Source of the DNA: Streptococcaceae bacterium AF54-32pH5A
GTDB taxonomy: Bacteria > Bacillota > Bacilli > Lactobacillales > Streptococcaceae
DNA length: 64,000 nt
Direction: 5' to 3'
Assembly: GCA_027682205.1 (NCBI GenBank)
Contig: JAQDAD010000002.1
Coordinates: forward strand, 205,953-269,952
Below are positions 25,278 through 37,233 of the stretch, piece after piece. The translations under genes were made by a program, and so were the position numbers. Every line of letters starts with the position of its first letter. Position 1 is the first letter of the stretch. The notes beneath the pieces were generated by a model. The model was given only the letters and a program-made list of their open reading frames with translations. It searched no databases and was not told where the DNA came from.

Positions 25278-26036
25278 ATGTTTAGATTTTTTAAGAAAGA
25301 TAAAGCTGTAGAAGTGGAGATTCCTGTACAGGTTCCTGGTCACATTGGGATCATCATGGATGGGAATGGTCGCTGGGCTAAAAAACGGATGCAACCACGG
25401 GTTTTTGGTCATAAGGCGGGGATGGAAGCCCTCCAAAAGGTGACCAAGGCAGCCAATAAACTAGGCGTCAAGGTCATCACAGTTTATGCCTTTTCAACTG
25501 AAAACTGGACGCGCCCAGATCAAGAGGTCAAGTTTATCATGAACTTGCCAGTTGAGTTTTATGATAACTACGTTCCTGAATTACATGCAAATAATGTTAA
25601 GATTCAGATGATTGGGGAGACGGACCGTCTGCCTAAGCCGACGTTTGAAGCTTTGAAAAAAGCAGAGGAGTTGACCAAGAATAATACAGGCTTGATTCTC
25701 AATTTTGCCCTCAATTATGGTGGTCGTGCTGAAATCACGCAGGCTCTTAAGAGCTTGGCTCAGGAAGTTCTAGATGCCAAAATCAATCCTGGCGATATCA
25801 CAGAAGATATGATTGGGGATTACCTTTTCACGCAACGCCTGCCAAAGGATTTGCGAGATCCTGATTTGATTATCCGCACGAGTGGTGAGTTGCGTTTGAG
25901 TAATTTCTTGCCATGGCAAGCAGCCTATAGCGAGCTTTATTTTACGGATACCTTGTGGCCTGATTTTGATGAAGCTGCCTTGCAGGAAGCTATTGCTGCC
26001 TTTAATCATCGCAATCGCCGATTTGGAGGAGTTTAG
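25278..26036 (+). CDS. uppS: Undecaprenyl diphosphate synthase (isoprenyl transferase)
   Basis: This cis-prenyltransferase condenses eight isopentenyl diphosphates onto farnesyl diphosphate, giving the C55 lipid carrier for peptidoglycan and other wall polymers. The 252-residue product has the pyrophosphate-binding MDGNGRWAKKR motif (Asp28), the FSTENW block (about residues 75-80) and LIIRTSGELRLSNFLPWQ near the C-terminus. I start it at ATG 25278, the family N-terminus; an in-frame TTG six codons earlier is less likely. It begins the operon uppS-cdsA-rseP-proS, with cdsA eight bases downstream. Confidence 0.96.
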   Translation: MFRFFKKDKAVEVEIPVQVPGHIGIIMDGNGRWAKKRMQPRVFGHKAGMEALQKVTKAANKLGVKVITVYAFSTENWTRPDQEVKFIMNLPVEFYDNYVPELHANNVKIQMIGETDRLPKPTFEALKKAEELTKNNTGLILNFALNYGGRAEITQALKSLAQEVLDAKINPGDITEDMIGDYLFTQRLPKDLRDPDLIIRTSGELRLSNFLPWQAAYSELYFTDTLWPDFDEAALQEAIAAFNHRNRRFGGV

Positions 26037-26044
26037 GAGAAGAT

Positions 26045-26848
26045 ATGACCAAGGATTTACAAAAGAGAACATTGTTTGCGGTATTGGCTCTGGCCATTTT
26101 CCTTCCAGTCTTGTTTGTGGGAGGACTCTTGTTGCAGATAGGGATTGGTTTGTTAGCGATGCTGGCTGTCCATGAGCTCTTGCAGATGAAGGGGCTAAAG
26201 ACCATGACCATCGAGGGCGCCTTGACCCTCTTTGCGACCTTTGCTCTCACAATCCCCTTAGAAAATTATCTAACTTTTTTGCCAGTTGATGGGAATGTGG
26301 TTGCCTACAGCGTTTTAATTACGATTATGCTAGGGACCACCGTTTTCAGTAAAAGCTATACCATTGAAGATGCAGTTTTCCCGATTGCGATAAGTTTTTA
26401 TGTTGGGTTTGGCTTTAACGCACTACTAGATGCTCGGGTAGCGGGTTTTGACAAGGTGCTTCTGGCCCTCTTTATCGTCTGGGCGACAGATAGCGCAGCT
26501 TACCTGATAGGGATGAATTTTGGCAAGCATAAGTTGGCACCAAGAGTTTCTCCTAATAAGAGTATTGAGGGCTTCATCGGTGGGATTCTAGGTGCGGTAC
26601 TGGTAACAGCAATCTTCATGCTAGTAGACAGCACAGTTGCTCTCCCTTATGGGATTTATAGAATGAGCCTCTTTGCCGTCTTCTTCAGTGTGGCGGGTCA
26701 GTTTGGTGACTTGATTGAGAGTGCCATGAAACGCCATTTCGGTGTCAAGGATTCTGGAAAATTTATCCCGGGGCATGGTGGAGTGTTGGATCGTTTTGAC
26801 AGTATGCTAGTTGTCTTTCCTATCATGCACTTGTTTGGCCTCTTCTAA
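26045..26848 (+). CDS. cdsA: Phosphatidate cytidylyltransferase
   Basis: CdsA turns phosphatidic acid and CTP into CDP-diacylglycerol, the branch point to membrane phospholipids. The 267-residue product has about eight membrane segments and the full CDS signature near the C-terminus: SAMKRHFGVKDSGKFIPGHG (about residues 227-246), with GGVLDRFDS following. RBS AGGAGA overlaps the end of uppS. It lies between uppS and rseP, a common streptococcal arrangement. Confidence 0.95.
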   Translation: MTKDLQKRTLFAVLALAIFLPVLFVGGLLLQIGIGLLAMLAVHELLQMKGLKTMTIEGALTLFATFALTIPLENYLTFLPVDGNVVAYSVLITIMLGTTVFSKSYTIEDAVFPIAISFYVGFGFNALLDARVAGFDKVLLALFIVWATDSAAYLIGMNFGKHKLAPRVSPNKSIEGFIGGILGAVLVTAIFMLVDSTVALPYGIYRMSLFAVFFSVAGQFGDLIESAMKRHFGVKDSGKFIPGHGGVLDRFDSMLVVFPIMHLFGLF

Positions 26849-26863
26849 AGAAAGGAATATTGA

Positions 26864-28120
26864 ATGATTGGATTGCTAACCTTTATCCTAGTTTTTGGGA
26901 TTATCGTGGTGGTGCATGAGTTTGGACATTTTTATTTTGCCAAGAAATCAGGCATTTTAGTCCGTGAATTTGCTATTGGTATGGGCCCCAAGATTTTTGC
27001 CCATATCGGTAAGGACGGCACTGCTTATACCATTCGGATCCTTCCTTTAGGAGGGTATGTTCGTATGGCTGGTTGGGGTGATGATGCGACGGAAATCAAG
27101 ACAGGAACCCCGGTCAGTTTAACACTTGCAGAGGATGGTAAGGTCAAACGGATCAATCTATCAGGGAAGAAACTGGATCAAACAGCTCTCCCTATGCAGG
27201 TAACCCAGTTTGACTTTGAAGACAAGCTCTTCATTAAAGGCTTGGTCTTGGAAGAAGAAAAGACCTTTGCAGTGGATCACGATGCAACAGTTGTTGAAGC
27301 AGATGGAACTGAAGTGCGCATTGCCCCTCTGGATGTACAGTACCAAAATGCTTCTACCTGGGGCAAGCTCATCACCAACTTTGCAGGTCCTATGAATAAC
27401 TTTATCTTAGGAGTCGTTGTTTTTTGGATTTTGATCTTTTTGCAAGGCGGTGTTAGAGATACTCAGACAAATCTCTTTCATGTCATGCCAGAGGGAGCTT
27501 TGGCTAAGGTAGGTGTAGCTGAGACCGCTCAAATTACCAAGGTCGGCTCGCATGAGGTTAAGAATTGGCAAGACTTGACCCAGGCTGTGGAAGCAGATAC
27601 CAAGGACAAGACCTCTCCGACCTTAGATGTGACCATTTCTGAAAATGGTAGCGAAAAACAAGTCACGGTGACTCCAGAAGAGAATCAAGGGCGTTATATT
27701 CTCGGGGTTCAACCGGGGATCAAGTCAGACCTCTTATCCATGTTTGTTGGTGGGTTTACAACCGCTGCTGACTCGGGGCTCCGTATCCTTTCGGCTCTGA
27801 AAAACTTGATTTTCCATCCAGATTTGAACAAACTCGGCGGTCCCGTTGCCATTTTTAAGGCAAGTAGCGATGCTGCTAAAAATGGAATTGAGAATGTCCT
27901 CTACTTCCTGGCCATGATTTCCATCAATATTGGGATTTTTAACTTGATTCCTATCCCGGCTTTGGATGGTGGAAAGATTGTGCTCAATATCCTAGAGGCT
28001 GTCCGCCGTAAACCCCTTAAACAAGAAATTGAAACCTATGTCACCATGGCTGGTGTAGTTATCATGGTTGTCTTGATGCTAGCTGTGACCTGGAATGACA
28101 TTATGCGACTCTTCTTTTAG
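26864..28120 (+). CDS. rseP: Site-2 membrane metalloprotease RseP/Eep
   Basis: An intramembrane zinc protease that cleaves within transmembrane helices; in streptococci and enterococci (Eep) it processes signal-peptide remnants and pheromone precursors. The 418-residue protein has the HEFGH active-site motif (about residues 18-22), a PDZ domain in the middle (about 200-280) and the second catalytic motif [12 protein letters not shown] (about 363-374) carrying the third zinc ligand. Four membrane segments are apparent. It is in operon with cdsA and proS. Confidence 0.94.
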   Translation: MIGLLTFILVFGIIVVVHEFGHFYFAKKSGILVREFAIGMGPKIFAHIGKDGTAYTIRILPLGGYVRMAGWGDDATEIKTGTPVSLTLAEDGKVKRINLSGKKLDQTALPMQVTQFDFEDKLFIKGLVLEEEKTFAVDHDATVVEADGTEVRIAPLDVQYQNASTWGKLITNFAGPMNNFILGVVVFWILIFLQGGVRDTQTNLFHVMPEGALAKVGVAETAQITKVGSHEVKNWQDLTQAVEADTKDKTSPTLDVTISENGSEKQVTVTPEENQGRYILGVQPGIKSDLLSMFVGGFTTAADSGLRILSALKNLIFHPDLNKLGGPVAIFKASSDAAKNGIENVLYFLAMISINIGIFNLIPIPALDGGKIVLNILEAVRRKPLKQEIETYVTMAGVVIMVVLMLAVTWNDIMRLFF

Positions 28121-28124
28121 ATAA

Positions 28125-29990
<1,866 letters not shown>

Positions 29991-30009
29991 AAACTATAAT
30001 CAGAAGAAA

Positions 30010-30048
30010 AACAAGGCAAAAATGTAACTAGTTTTTACCTTGTTTTTT
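30010..30048 (+). terminator. Terminator of the uppS-proS operon
   Basis: AACAAGGCAAAAA (30010-30022) pairs with TTTTTACCTTGTT (30032-30044), one mismatch, then TTTTTT. Confidence 0.8.
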
Positions 30049-30100
30049 CTATATAATAATGGGAGTGAATAAATATATAATCAAGTTAAGAGGTATAAGT

Positions 30101-31480
30101 ATGCTAAAATTTCCAAAGGATTTTGTCTGGGGTTCCTCTACTTCTGGACCACAGACAGAAGGTCGTGTGCCTGGAGACGGCAAGGGAGACAATCTCTGGG
30201 ATTATTGGTTTCAGGTAGAGCCCAATCGCTACTACAATGGAATTGGACCTGACAAAACATCGACTTTTTACGAAAACTGGGAAAAGGATATTGAGCTACT
30301 GGTAGAAACAGGTCATACAGCCTTTCGCACTTCTATTCAGTGGTCACGTATTTTCCCACAAGGTCGTGGAGAAGTCAATCCTCAAGGTGTGGCTTTCTAC
30401 CGTCAGGCCTTTGAAGCGATTAAGGCTAAGGGGATCCGTCTTTTAGTCAATCTCTACCACTTTGATCTGCCTTTTGCCCTTCAAGAAGACGGGGATGGTT
30501 GGGAAAATAAGGCAACTATCAAGGCCTACGAAGACTATGCTCGTTTCTGTTTTGAGACCTACGGTGACTTGGTGGACCAATGGATTACCTTCAATGAGCC
30601 TATCGTTCCTGTTGAGTTTGGTTATTTTTATGATGCCCATTATCCTCACAAGGTAGATGCTAAAGCGGCGGTTCAGGTAGCCTATCACACACAACTGGCT
30701 AGCAGTCTTGCAGTCAAGGCCTGTCATGAGATTTTGCCTGATTCCAAGATTGGGATTGTCCTCAACTTGACACCAGCCTACCCACGTAGCCAGCATCCTG
30801 CTGATGTGAAAGCTGCTCGCATTGCGGATCTCTTTCAAGCCCAGTCTTTCCTAGATCCATCTGTCTTGGGGACTTATCCAGAGGAATTAGTGGAAATTTT
30901 AGCTGAGCATGATTTGCTGCCGGAGTCTACAGCAGAAGAGTTGGAAGTCATTCGTGAACATACAGTGGACTTTCTTGGAGTCAACTACTACCAACCTTTG
31001 CGCGTTATGGCGCCACGTTTTGCCAAACATCCTGACAGCCCGCTTCTGCCAGAGCATTTCTATGAGCCTTACGTCATGCCGGGCCGTAAGATTAATCCTC
31101 ACCGTGGCTGGGAGATTTATGAGCAAGGGATTTATCACATCGCCCAAAACATCAAGGAAAACTATGGCAATATCGAGTGGATGTTGACAGAGAATGGCAT
31201 GGGTGTTGAAGGTGAGGATAAATTCCGTGAGAATGGCATGATTCAAGACGACTATCGTATCGACTTTGTCAAAGGGCATCTGCGTGAACTTCATCGTGCC
31301 ATTGAAGACGGTGCTAACTGTAAAGGTTACTTAATCTGGACCTTTATCGACTGCTGGTCATGGCTTAATAGCTACAAGAACCGTTATGGATTAGTCGAAC
31401 TTGACCTGGAAACGCAGGAACGACGTCTGAAGAAATCAGGCCACTGGTTCAAAGAACTCAGCGACCATAATGGATTTTAA
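30101..31480 (+). CDS. bglA: Glycoside hydrolase family 1 (6-phospho-beta-glucosidase type)
   Basis: A 459-residue GH1 enzyme that hydrolyses beta-glucosides, probably phosphorylated ones delivered by a PTS. The start MLKFPKDFVWGSSTSGPQTEG is the typical GH1 N-terminus, the acid/base is Glu166 in TFNEP and the nucleophile is Glu364 in LTENG. I choose ATG 30101 with AAGAGG at 30086-30091 as RBS; an in-frame GTG or ATG upstream would add about 14 residues. No PTS gene is next to it, so the substrate cannot be read from context. Confidence 0.9.
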   Translation: MLKFPKDFVWGSSTSGPQTEGRVPGDGKGDNLWDYWFQVEPNRYYNGIGPDKTSTFYENWEKDIELLVETGHTAFRTSIQWSRIFPQGRGEVNPQGVAFYRQAFEAIKAKGIRLLVNLYHFDLPFALQEDGDGWENKATIKAYEDYARFCFETYGDLVDQWITFNEPIVPVEFGYFYDAHYPHKVDAKAAVQVAYHTQLASSLAVKACHEILPDSKIGIVLNLTPAYPRSQHPADVKAARIADLFQAQSFLDPSVLGTYPEELVEILAEHDLLPESTAEELEVIREHTVDFLGVNYYQPLRVMAPRFAKHPDSPLLPEHFYEPYVMPGRKINPHRGWEIYEQGIYHIAQNIKENYGNIEWMLTENGMGVEGEDKFRENGMIQDDYRIDFVKGHLRELHRAIEDGANCKGYLIWTFIDCWSWLNSYKNRYGLVELDLETQERRLKKSGHWFKELSDHNGF

Positions 31481-31490
31481 GAATAAAAAG

Positions 31491-31525
31491 AGTGAGATGC
31501 CAAGTGAGATGTCATCTCACTTTTT
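31491..31525 (+). terminator. Terminator of bglA
   Basis: AGTGAGATG (31491-31499) can pair with CATCTCACT (31512-31520); a second copy, AGTGAGAT (31503-31510), pairs with ATCTCACT (31513-31520). TTTTT follows. Confidence 0.75.
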
Positions 31526-31634
31526 AATATGTAACTACGGATCAGTATAGTTTTATCTACTACAAGTATGATAAAACCTTTCTATCTAAATCGCAAGGAA
31601 AATGGTACTAGCTATATATTTTCTTTAATTATGG

Positions 31635-31640
31635 TAAAAT
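31635..31640 (+). promoter_or_regulatory. Extended -10 of polC
   Basis: TGgTAAAAT, with the -10 at 31635-31640, 28 bases upstream of polC. The same TGGTAAAAT box precedes folP. Confidence 0.5.
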
Positions 31641-31667
31641 AGTAAGAGAATAATGTGAGGAAATTGA

Positions 31668-34600
31668 ATGTCAAGTAAGTTTGAAATTTTAATGAATCAA
31701 CTAGGAATCTCTGATCAGCTGAGACAAGATCCTGCTCTTATTGATGCAAGCATTGAGCGTGTTGTGGTTCATAAAATCAGTAAGGTTTGGGAATTTCATT
31801 TTGTTTTTTCTAAAATTTTACCCATCGAAATCTTTCTAGAATTAAAGAAGGGGTTGAGTGAAGAATTTTCTAAGACAGGGAATAAAGCTGTTTTTGAAAT
31901 CAAGGCGCTCTCTCAAGAATTTTCTAATCAACTCTTACAGGCCTACTACAAGGAGGCTTTTTCTGAAGGTCCGTGTGCAAGCCAAGGATTTAAATCTCTT
32001 TACCAGAATCTGCAAGTTCGTGCGGAGGGAAATCAGCTCTTTATTGAAGGTTCAGAGGCGGTTGATAAGGAACACTTTAAGAAGAATCATCTTCCGAATC
32101 TAGCAAGGCAACTTGAAAAGTTTGGTTTCCCAGCTTTTGTTTGTCAGATAGAAAAGAATGATGCCCTTACACAGGAGCAGGAGGAAGCCTTCTATACGGA
32201 GAATGAACAAATCGTTCAGGCTGCTAATGAGGAGGCTTTGCGTGCTATGGAACAACTGGAACAGATGGCTCCTCCTCCAGTAGAAGAGAAACCGGCCTTT
32301 GATTTTCAGGCTAAAAAGGTTGCGGCCAAGCCAAAACTAGATAAGGCTGAAGTTACCCAGATGATTGATGTGACGACTGAGGAAAATCGTTTGGTCTTTG
32401 AAGGGGTAGTTTTTGATGTCGAGCATAAAGTGACCAGAACAGGCCGTGTCTTAATTAACTTTAAGATGACGGACTATAGTTCAAGTTTCTCTATGCAAAA
32501 ATGGGTTAAGAATGAAGAAGAGGCTCAGAAATTTGACCTCATCAAGAAGAATTCTTGGCTCCGTGTTCGTGGGAATGTAGAGATGAATAACTTTACACGA
32601 GATTTGACCATGAATGTGCAGGACGTGCAGGAAGTTGTTCATTATGAGCGGAAGGATTTGATGCCAGAAGGTGAGCGGCGGGTTGAGTTTCATGCTCATA
32701 CTAATATGTCGACCATGGATGCTCTTCCTGAGGTAGAGAAAATCGTTGCGACAGCTGCTAAGTGGGGACACAAGGCGGTAGCCATCACGGACCATGGGAA
32801 TGTCCAGTCCTTCCCACATGGCTATAAGGCAGCTAAGAAAGCGGGAATCCAGCTGATCTATGGAATGGAAGCTAATATCGTTGAGGATCGTGTTCCTATC
32901 GTCTATAACGAAGTGGAGATGGACTTATCAGAAGCGACCTACGTGGTCTTTGACGTGGAAACGACGGGGCTTTCAGCTATCTATAATGACCTGATTCAGG
33001 TTGCGGCATCTAAGATGTACAAGGGGAATGTTATTGCCGAATTTGATGAATTTATCAATCCAGGGCATCCCTTGTCAGCCTTTACAACTGAGTTGACTGG
33101 AATTACAGATGACCATGTCAAAAATGCCAAACCACTGGAACAAGTTTTGCAAGAATTCCAAGAATTTTGCAAGGACACAGTCCTAGTTGCCCACAATGCC
33201 ACCTTTGACGTTGGCTTTATGAATGCCAACTATGAGCGTCATGGTTTGCCAAAGATTAGCCAGCCAGTTATTGATACGCTGGAGTTTGCTAGAAACCTCT
33301 ACCCGGAGTATAAGCGTCATGGTTTGGGCCCGTTGACCAAGCGTTTTGGTGTGGCTTTGGAACATCATCATATGGCCAACTACGATGCGGAAGCTACTGG
33401 TCGTTTGCTCTTTATCTTTATCAAAGAGGTAGCAGACAAACATGGTGTGACCGATCTGGCTAAGTTAAATATTGATCTAATCAGTCCAGATTCTTATAAA
33501 AAAGCTCGGATTAAGCATGCGACGATTTATGTTAAGAATCAGGTAGGTCTAAAAAATATCTTTAAGCTGGTTTCTTTGTCCAATACTAAGTACTTTGAAG
33601 GGGTACCACGGATTCCGAGAACGGTTCTAGATGCTCATCGGGAAGGTTTGATTTTAGGCTCGGCTTGCTCTGAAGGTGAAGTTTTTGATGCAGTCGTTTC
33701 CCAAGGTGTAGACGCAGCGGTTGAGGTGGCTAAGTATTATGACTTTATCGAGGTTATGCCACCTGCTATCTATGCGCCATTGATTGCCAAGGAGCAGGTC
33801 AAGGATATGGAGGAACTCCAGACCATTATCAAGAGTTTGATAGAGGTCGGAGACCGTCTTGGCAAGCCTGTTCTGGCTACGGGGAATGTCCACTATATCG
33901 AACCGGAAGAAGAGATTTACCGTGAAATTATCGTCCGTAGTTTGGGACAGGGGGCGATGATTAATCGAACCATCGGTCATGGGGAACATGCCCAACCAGC
34001 ACCACTTCCAAAAGCTCATTTTAGAACGACCAATGAGATGTTGGATGAATTTGCCTTCTTGGGAGAGGAACTGGCTCGCAAATTGGTTATTGAAAACACC
34101 AATGCCTTGGCAGAAATTTTTGAACCTGTTGAGGTTGTTAAGGGTGACTTGTACACGCCTTTCATTGACAAGGCGGAGGAAACGGTTGCTGAATTGACCT
34201 ACAAGAAAGCCTTTGAGATTTATGGAAATCCGCTGCCGGATATTGTTGATTTGCGGATTGAAAAAGAATTAACTTCCATTCTGGGGAATGGATTTGCCGT
34301 GATTTACCTGGCTTCCCAGATGCTGGTGCAACGTTCTAATGAACGGGGCTACTTGGTTGGTTCTCGTGGATCTGTTGGCTCCAGTTTTGTTGCGACCATG
34401 ATTGGGATTACAGAGGTCAATCCTCTCTCTCCTCACTATGTCTGTGGTCAGTGTCAGTACAGCGAGTTTATCACCGATGGTTCTTACGGTTCAGGTTTTG
34501 ATATGCCCAACAAGGACTGTCCAAAGTGTGGTCACAAACTCAGCAAAAATGGGCAGGATATTCCGTTTGAGACCTTCCTTGGTTTTGATGGAGATAAGGT

Positions 34601-36059
34601 TCCCGATATTGACTTGAACTTCTCGGGAGAAGACCAGCCTAGCGCCCATTTGGATGTCCGTGATATCTTTGGTGAGGAATATGCCTTCCGTGCAGGAACG
34701 GTTGGTACGGTGGCTGCCAAGACGGCCTATGGCTTTGTCAAGGGCTACGAGCGTGACTATGGCAAATTTTATCGTGATGCAGAGGTGGAACGCCTCGCTC
34801 AAGGTGCGGCTGGTGTCAAACGGACGACTGGTCAACACCCGGGGGGAATCGTTGTTATTCCGAACTACATGGACGTCTACGATTTTACGCCTGTCCAGTA
34901 TCCAGCAGATGACGTGACGGCTGAATGGCAGACCACTCACTTCAATTTCCACGATATCGATGAGAATGTCCTCAAGCTTGATGTACTGGGACACGATGAT
35001 CCGACTATGATTCGGAAACTTCAGGACTTGTCTGGTATTGACCCCAATGAAATTCCTATGGATGACGAAGGTGTGATGGCACTCTTTTCTGGAACGGAAG
35101 TTTTAGGTGTGACACCTGAGCAAATCGGTACTCCGACAGGCATGCTGGGAATACCAGAGTTTGGAACCAATTTCGTACGTGGGATGGTTGATGAAACCCA
35201 ACCGACAACCTTTGCGGAATTGCTTCAGCTATCTGGTCTGTCCCACGGTACCGATGTCTGGTTGGGAAATGCCCAGGATTTGATTAAGCAAGGGATTGCT
35301 GACCTATCAACCGTTATCGGTTGTCGGGACGACATCATGGTTTACCTCATGCACGCGGGTCTCGAGCCTAAGATGGCCTTTACTATCATGGAACGGGTAC
35401 GTAAGGGCTTGTGGCTCAAGATTTCCGAAGAGGAACGAAATGGCTATATCGAAGCCATGAAGGCTAATAAGGTGCCCGAGTGGTACATCGAATCCTGTGG
35501 GAAAATCAAATATATGTTCCCTAAAGCCCATGCGGCAGCCTACGTTATGATGGCCCTTCGCGTAGCCTACTTCAAGGTTCACCATCCGATTTATTACTAC
35601 TGTGCTTACTTCTCAATCCGCGCCAAGGCCTTTGATATCAAGACCATGGGTGCGGGCTTGGATGCCATCAAGCGTAGAATGGCAGAAATCGCTGAAAAAC
35701 GGAAGAATAATGAAGCCTCTAATGTGGAAATCGATCTCTATACGACTCTTGAGATTGTCAATGAGATGTGGGAGCGTGGTTTCAAGTTTGGCAAGTTAGA
35801 CCTCTACCGTAGTCAGGCGACCGAATTCCTCATTGATGGAGACACCCTCATCCCACCATTTGTCGCTATGGATGGTCTGGGAGAGAACGTTGCCAAGCAA
35901 TTGGTGCGAGCGCGCCAAGAGGGGGAATTCCTCTCTAAAACAGAACTACGCAAACGCGGTGGACTTTCCTCAACCTTAGTTGAAAAGATGGATGAAATGG
36001 GTATTCTTGGAAATATGCCAGAGGATAACCAGTTGAGCTTGTTTGATGAGTTGTTTTAA
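31668..36059 (+). CDS. polC: DNA polymerase III alpha subunit, PolC type
   Basis: PolC is the main replicative polymerase of low-GC Gram-positives, with built-in proofreading. The 1463-residue protein shows, in order: an N-terminal domain, an OB-fold (about 230-330), a PHP domain ([20 protein letters not shown], from about 335) split by the 3'-5' exonuclease ([11 protein letters not shown], about 425-435), a zinc-binding segment (CGQCQ and CPKCG, about 925-955), the catalytic palm ([13 protein letters not shown], about 976-988), and a C-terminal end QLSLFDELF that looks like a clamp-binding motif. Length is normal. It is monocistronic here. Confidence 0.97.
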   Translation: MSSKFEILMNQLGISDQLRQDPALIDASIERVVVHKISKVWEFHFVFSKILPIEIFLELKKGLSEEFSKTGNKAVFEIKALSQEFSNQLLQAYYKEAFSEGPCASQGFKSLYQNLQVRAEGNQLFIEGSEAVDKEHFKKNHLPNLARQLEKFGFPAFVCQIEKNDALTQEQEEAFYTENEQIVQAANEEALRAMEQLEQMAPPPVEEKPAFDFQAKKVAAKPKLDKAEVTQMIDVTTEENRLVFEGVVFDVEHKVTRTGRVLINFKMTDYSSSFSMQKWVKNEEEAQKFDLIKKNSWLRVRGNVEMNNFTRDLTMNVQDVQEVVHYERKDLMPEGERRVEFHAHTNMSTMDALPEVEKIVATAAKWGHKAVAITDHGNVQSFPHGYKAAKKAGIQLIYGMEANIVEDRVPIVYNEVEMDLSEATYVVFDVETTGLSAIYNDLIQVAASKMYKGNVIAEFDEFINPGHPLSAFTTELTGITDDHVKNAKPLEQVLQEFQEFCKDTVLVAHNATFDVGFMNANYERHGLPKISQPVIDTLEFARNLYPEYKRHGLGPLTKRFGVALEHHHMANYDAEATGRLLFIFIKEVADKHGVTDLAKLNIDLISPDSYKKARIKHATIYVKNQVGLKNIFKLVSLSNTKYFEGVPRIPRTVLDAHREGLILGSACSEGEVFDAVVSQGVDAAVEVAKYYDFIEVMPPAIYAPLIAKEQVKDMEELQTIIKSLIEVGDRLGKPVLATGNVHYIEPEEEIYREIIVRSLGQGAMINRTIGHGEHAQPAPLPKAHFRTTNEMLDEFAFLGEELARKLVIENTNALAEIFEPVEVVKGDLYTPFIDKAEETVAELTYKKAFEIYGNPLPDIVDLRIEKELTSILGNGFAVIYLASQMLVQRSNERGYLVGSRGSVGSSFVATMIGITEVNPLSPHYVCGQCQYSEFITDGSYGSGFDMPNKDCPKCGHKLSKNGQDIPFETFLGFDGDKVPDIDLNFSGEDQPSAHLDVRDIFGEEYAFRAGTVGTVAAKTAYGFVKGYERDYGKFYRDAEVERLAQGAAGVKRTTGQHPGGIVVIPNYMDVYDFTPVQYPADDVTAEWQTTHFNFHDIDENVLKLDVLGHDDPTMIRKLQDLSGIDPNEIPMDDEGVMALFSGTEVLGVTPEQIGTPTGMLGIPEFGTNFVRGMVDETQPTTFAELLQLSGLSHGTDVWLGNAQDLIKQGIADLSTVIGCRDDIMVYLMHAGLEPKMAFTIMERVRKGLWLKISEEERNGYIEAMKANKVPEWYIESCGKIKYMFPKAHAAAYVMMALRVAYFKVHHPIYYYCAYFSIRAKAFDIKTMGAGLDAIKRRMAEIAEKRKNNEASNVEIDLYTTLEIVNEMWERGFKFGKLDLYRSQATEFLIDGDTLIPPFVAMDGLGENVAKQLVRARQEGEFLSKTELRKRGGLSSTLVEKMDEMGILGNMPEDNQLSLFDELF

Positions 36060-36068
36060 ATAAAAATT

Positions 36069-36099
36069 AACAGACGGACAAATATTGTCCATCTGTTTT
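36069..36099 (+). terminator. Terminator of polC
   Basis: AACAGACGGACAA (36069-36081) pairs with TTGTCCATCTGTT (36085-36097), one mismatch, followed by T-rich sequence. Confidence 0.82.
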
Positions 36100-36179
36100 G
36101 TTATACTTATGCTATAAAAAAAGAAAGTGGTGTAACTTATGAACAATACAGGCTTAAATAACAAATATCAATTTGAAAA

Positions 36180-36981
36180 TTTTATAGTATAGTGGAGATT
36201 TGCTTTATAACCGTAAAACGAATAAGTATTATTTAGCAAGTAAGTCAGTTTTTAATAAAAAGGATATACTCGTTATTTCAAAGATTTTATTGGAAAATCG
36301 AGCACTGAATAGACCAGAGATTGCTAGCTTACTAAATAATTTACTGGTCTTAGTTCCCCGTGATGATCAGAAAGAAATTGAGCAGATTATTGGAAGTGAA
36401 AAGCTTAACTATGCTCCCTTAACGGATCAATAAAATAGAATAGAGAAAATTTGGAATTTATCAGAAGCTATTTTGCATGAACAGGTTCTAGACATTATCT
36501 ATCAAAAACCTTATTCTGAGTCTTCTAAGAGGCAGACTGTTTTACCAGTCTCTCTTTACTACGATAGTCATTATTTCTATCTGGTTGTCTACCAGTTGAA
36601 ACATGCTACTTATATTACTTTAAGAGTAGACCGTATCCAGTCCTGGTCTCTTAGTAGTATAGAGAACCCCTCTATTTCTTATCGAGATAAATTTAGAGAT
36701 GGCGACATTCGAACGAGAGAGTGGATGCTTTTATCGGGAAGAAAATCAGTATTGAAATCGAGTATTTGTACGATCCGACTATTGTGATGGATCAATTTCC
36801 AAATGAAAAAATAGTTGGGAAAAATGGCGACTGGACTCATTTTAAGTTTGAAAGTCAGCATACACCGGGTCTTAAATGTTGGCTGCTCAGTCAAGGAGAA
36901 GCAGTTAAAATTTTGTCGCCACAATCTTTGGTTGATGATATTCGAAAGAAGATGAAAGAAATTTTAGGTTACTATCAATAA
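36180..36981 (+). pseudogene. WYL-domain transcriptional regulator, decayed
   Basis: Three consecutive pieces read as one WYL-domain regulator. 36200-36433 encodes LYNRKTNKYYLASKSVFNKK through KLNYAPLTDQ, then an in-frame TAA. The same frame resumes (NRIEKIWNLSEAILHEQ) and runs to about 36715 (FRDGDIR), where one base appears deleted. The protein then continues in the next frame from 36721 (MDAFIGKKISIEIEYLYDP) to its natural end GYYQ at 36981. The N-terminal helix-turn-helix is missing. So the gene has a 5' truncation, a nonsense codon and a frameshift, and cannot make a regulator. Related WYL proteins often control defence genes, notable given the DUF262 gene next door. Confidence 0.82.
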
Positions 36982-37004
36982 TTATTTTCGATACTTGAAC
37001 TTGA

Positions 37005-37023
37005 GTGGACAAAAAATGTCCAC
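37005..37023 (+). promoter_or_regulatory. Perfect palindrome upstream of the small ORF and DUF262 gene
   Basis: GTGGACA-N5-TGTCCAC, seven-base arms with a spacer of five A. It sits 45 bases before the start of the 40-residue ORF and looks like an operator. A second small repeat (CACC-AAAA-GGTG) overlaps its right end. The decayed WYL gene nearby may once have supplied the regulator. Confidence 0.55.
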
Positions 37024-37067
37024 CAAAAGGTGTAGAATTTATATATTAAGAAATAAAGGAGACAAAA

Positions 37068-37190
37068 ATGATTGAATGGATTGTTGTAGATTGGTTTGGT
37101 AATCAAATTACAGGACCATTTTTTGATAAAATAGCAGCAGAAAACGTTGCAAAAGCAATTTCTAATGCTACTATTATTCCAAAGCATTAA
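37068..37190 (+). CDS. 40-residue small protein upstream of the DUF262 gene
   Basis: A short ORF with a very good RBS (AAAGGAG, 37056-37062) and ATG at 37068, encoding MIEWIVVDWFGNQITGPFFD followed by 20 more residues and ending IIPKH. It has no signal peptide or membrane segment. Its stop lies 43 bases before the DUF262 gene, so the two are likely cotranscribed. I do not recognise a family. It could be a regulator or inhibitor of the DUF262 protein, or a leader peptide; this is inference. Confidence 0.5.
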   Translation: MIEWIVVDWFGNQITGPFFDKIAAENVAKAISNATIIPKH

Positions 37191-37233
37191 TGGACCAAAG
37201 ATTCTATGCTGATAAGATTTTTAGGAGATAATT

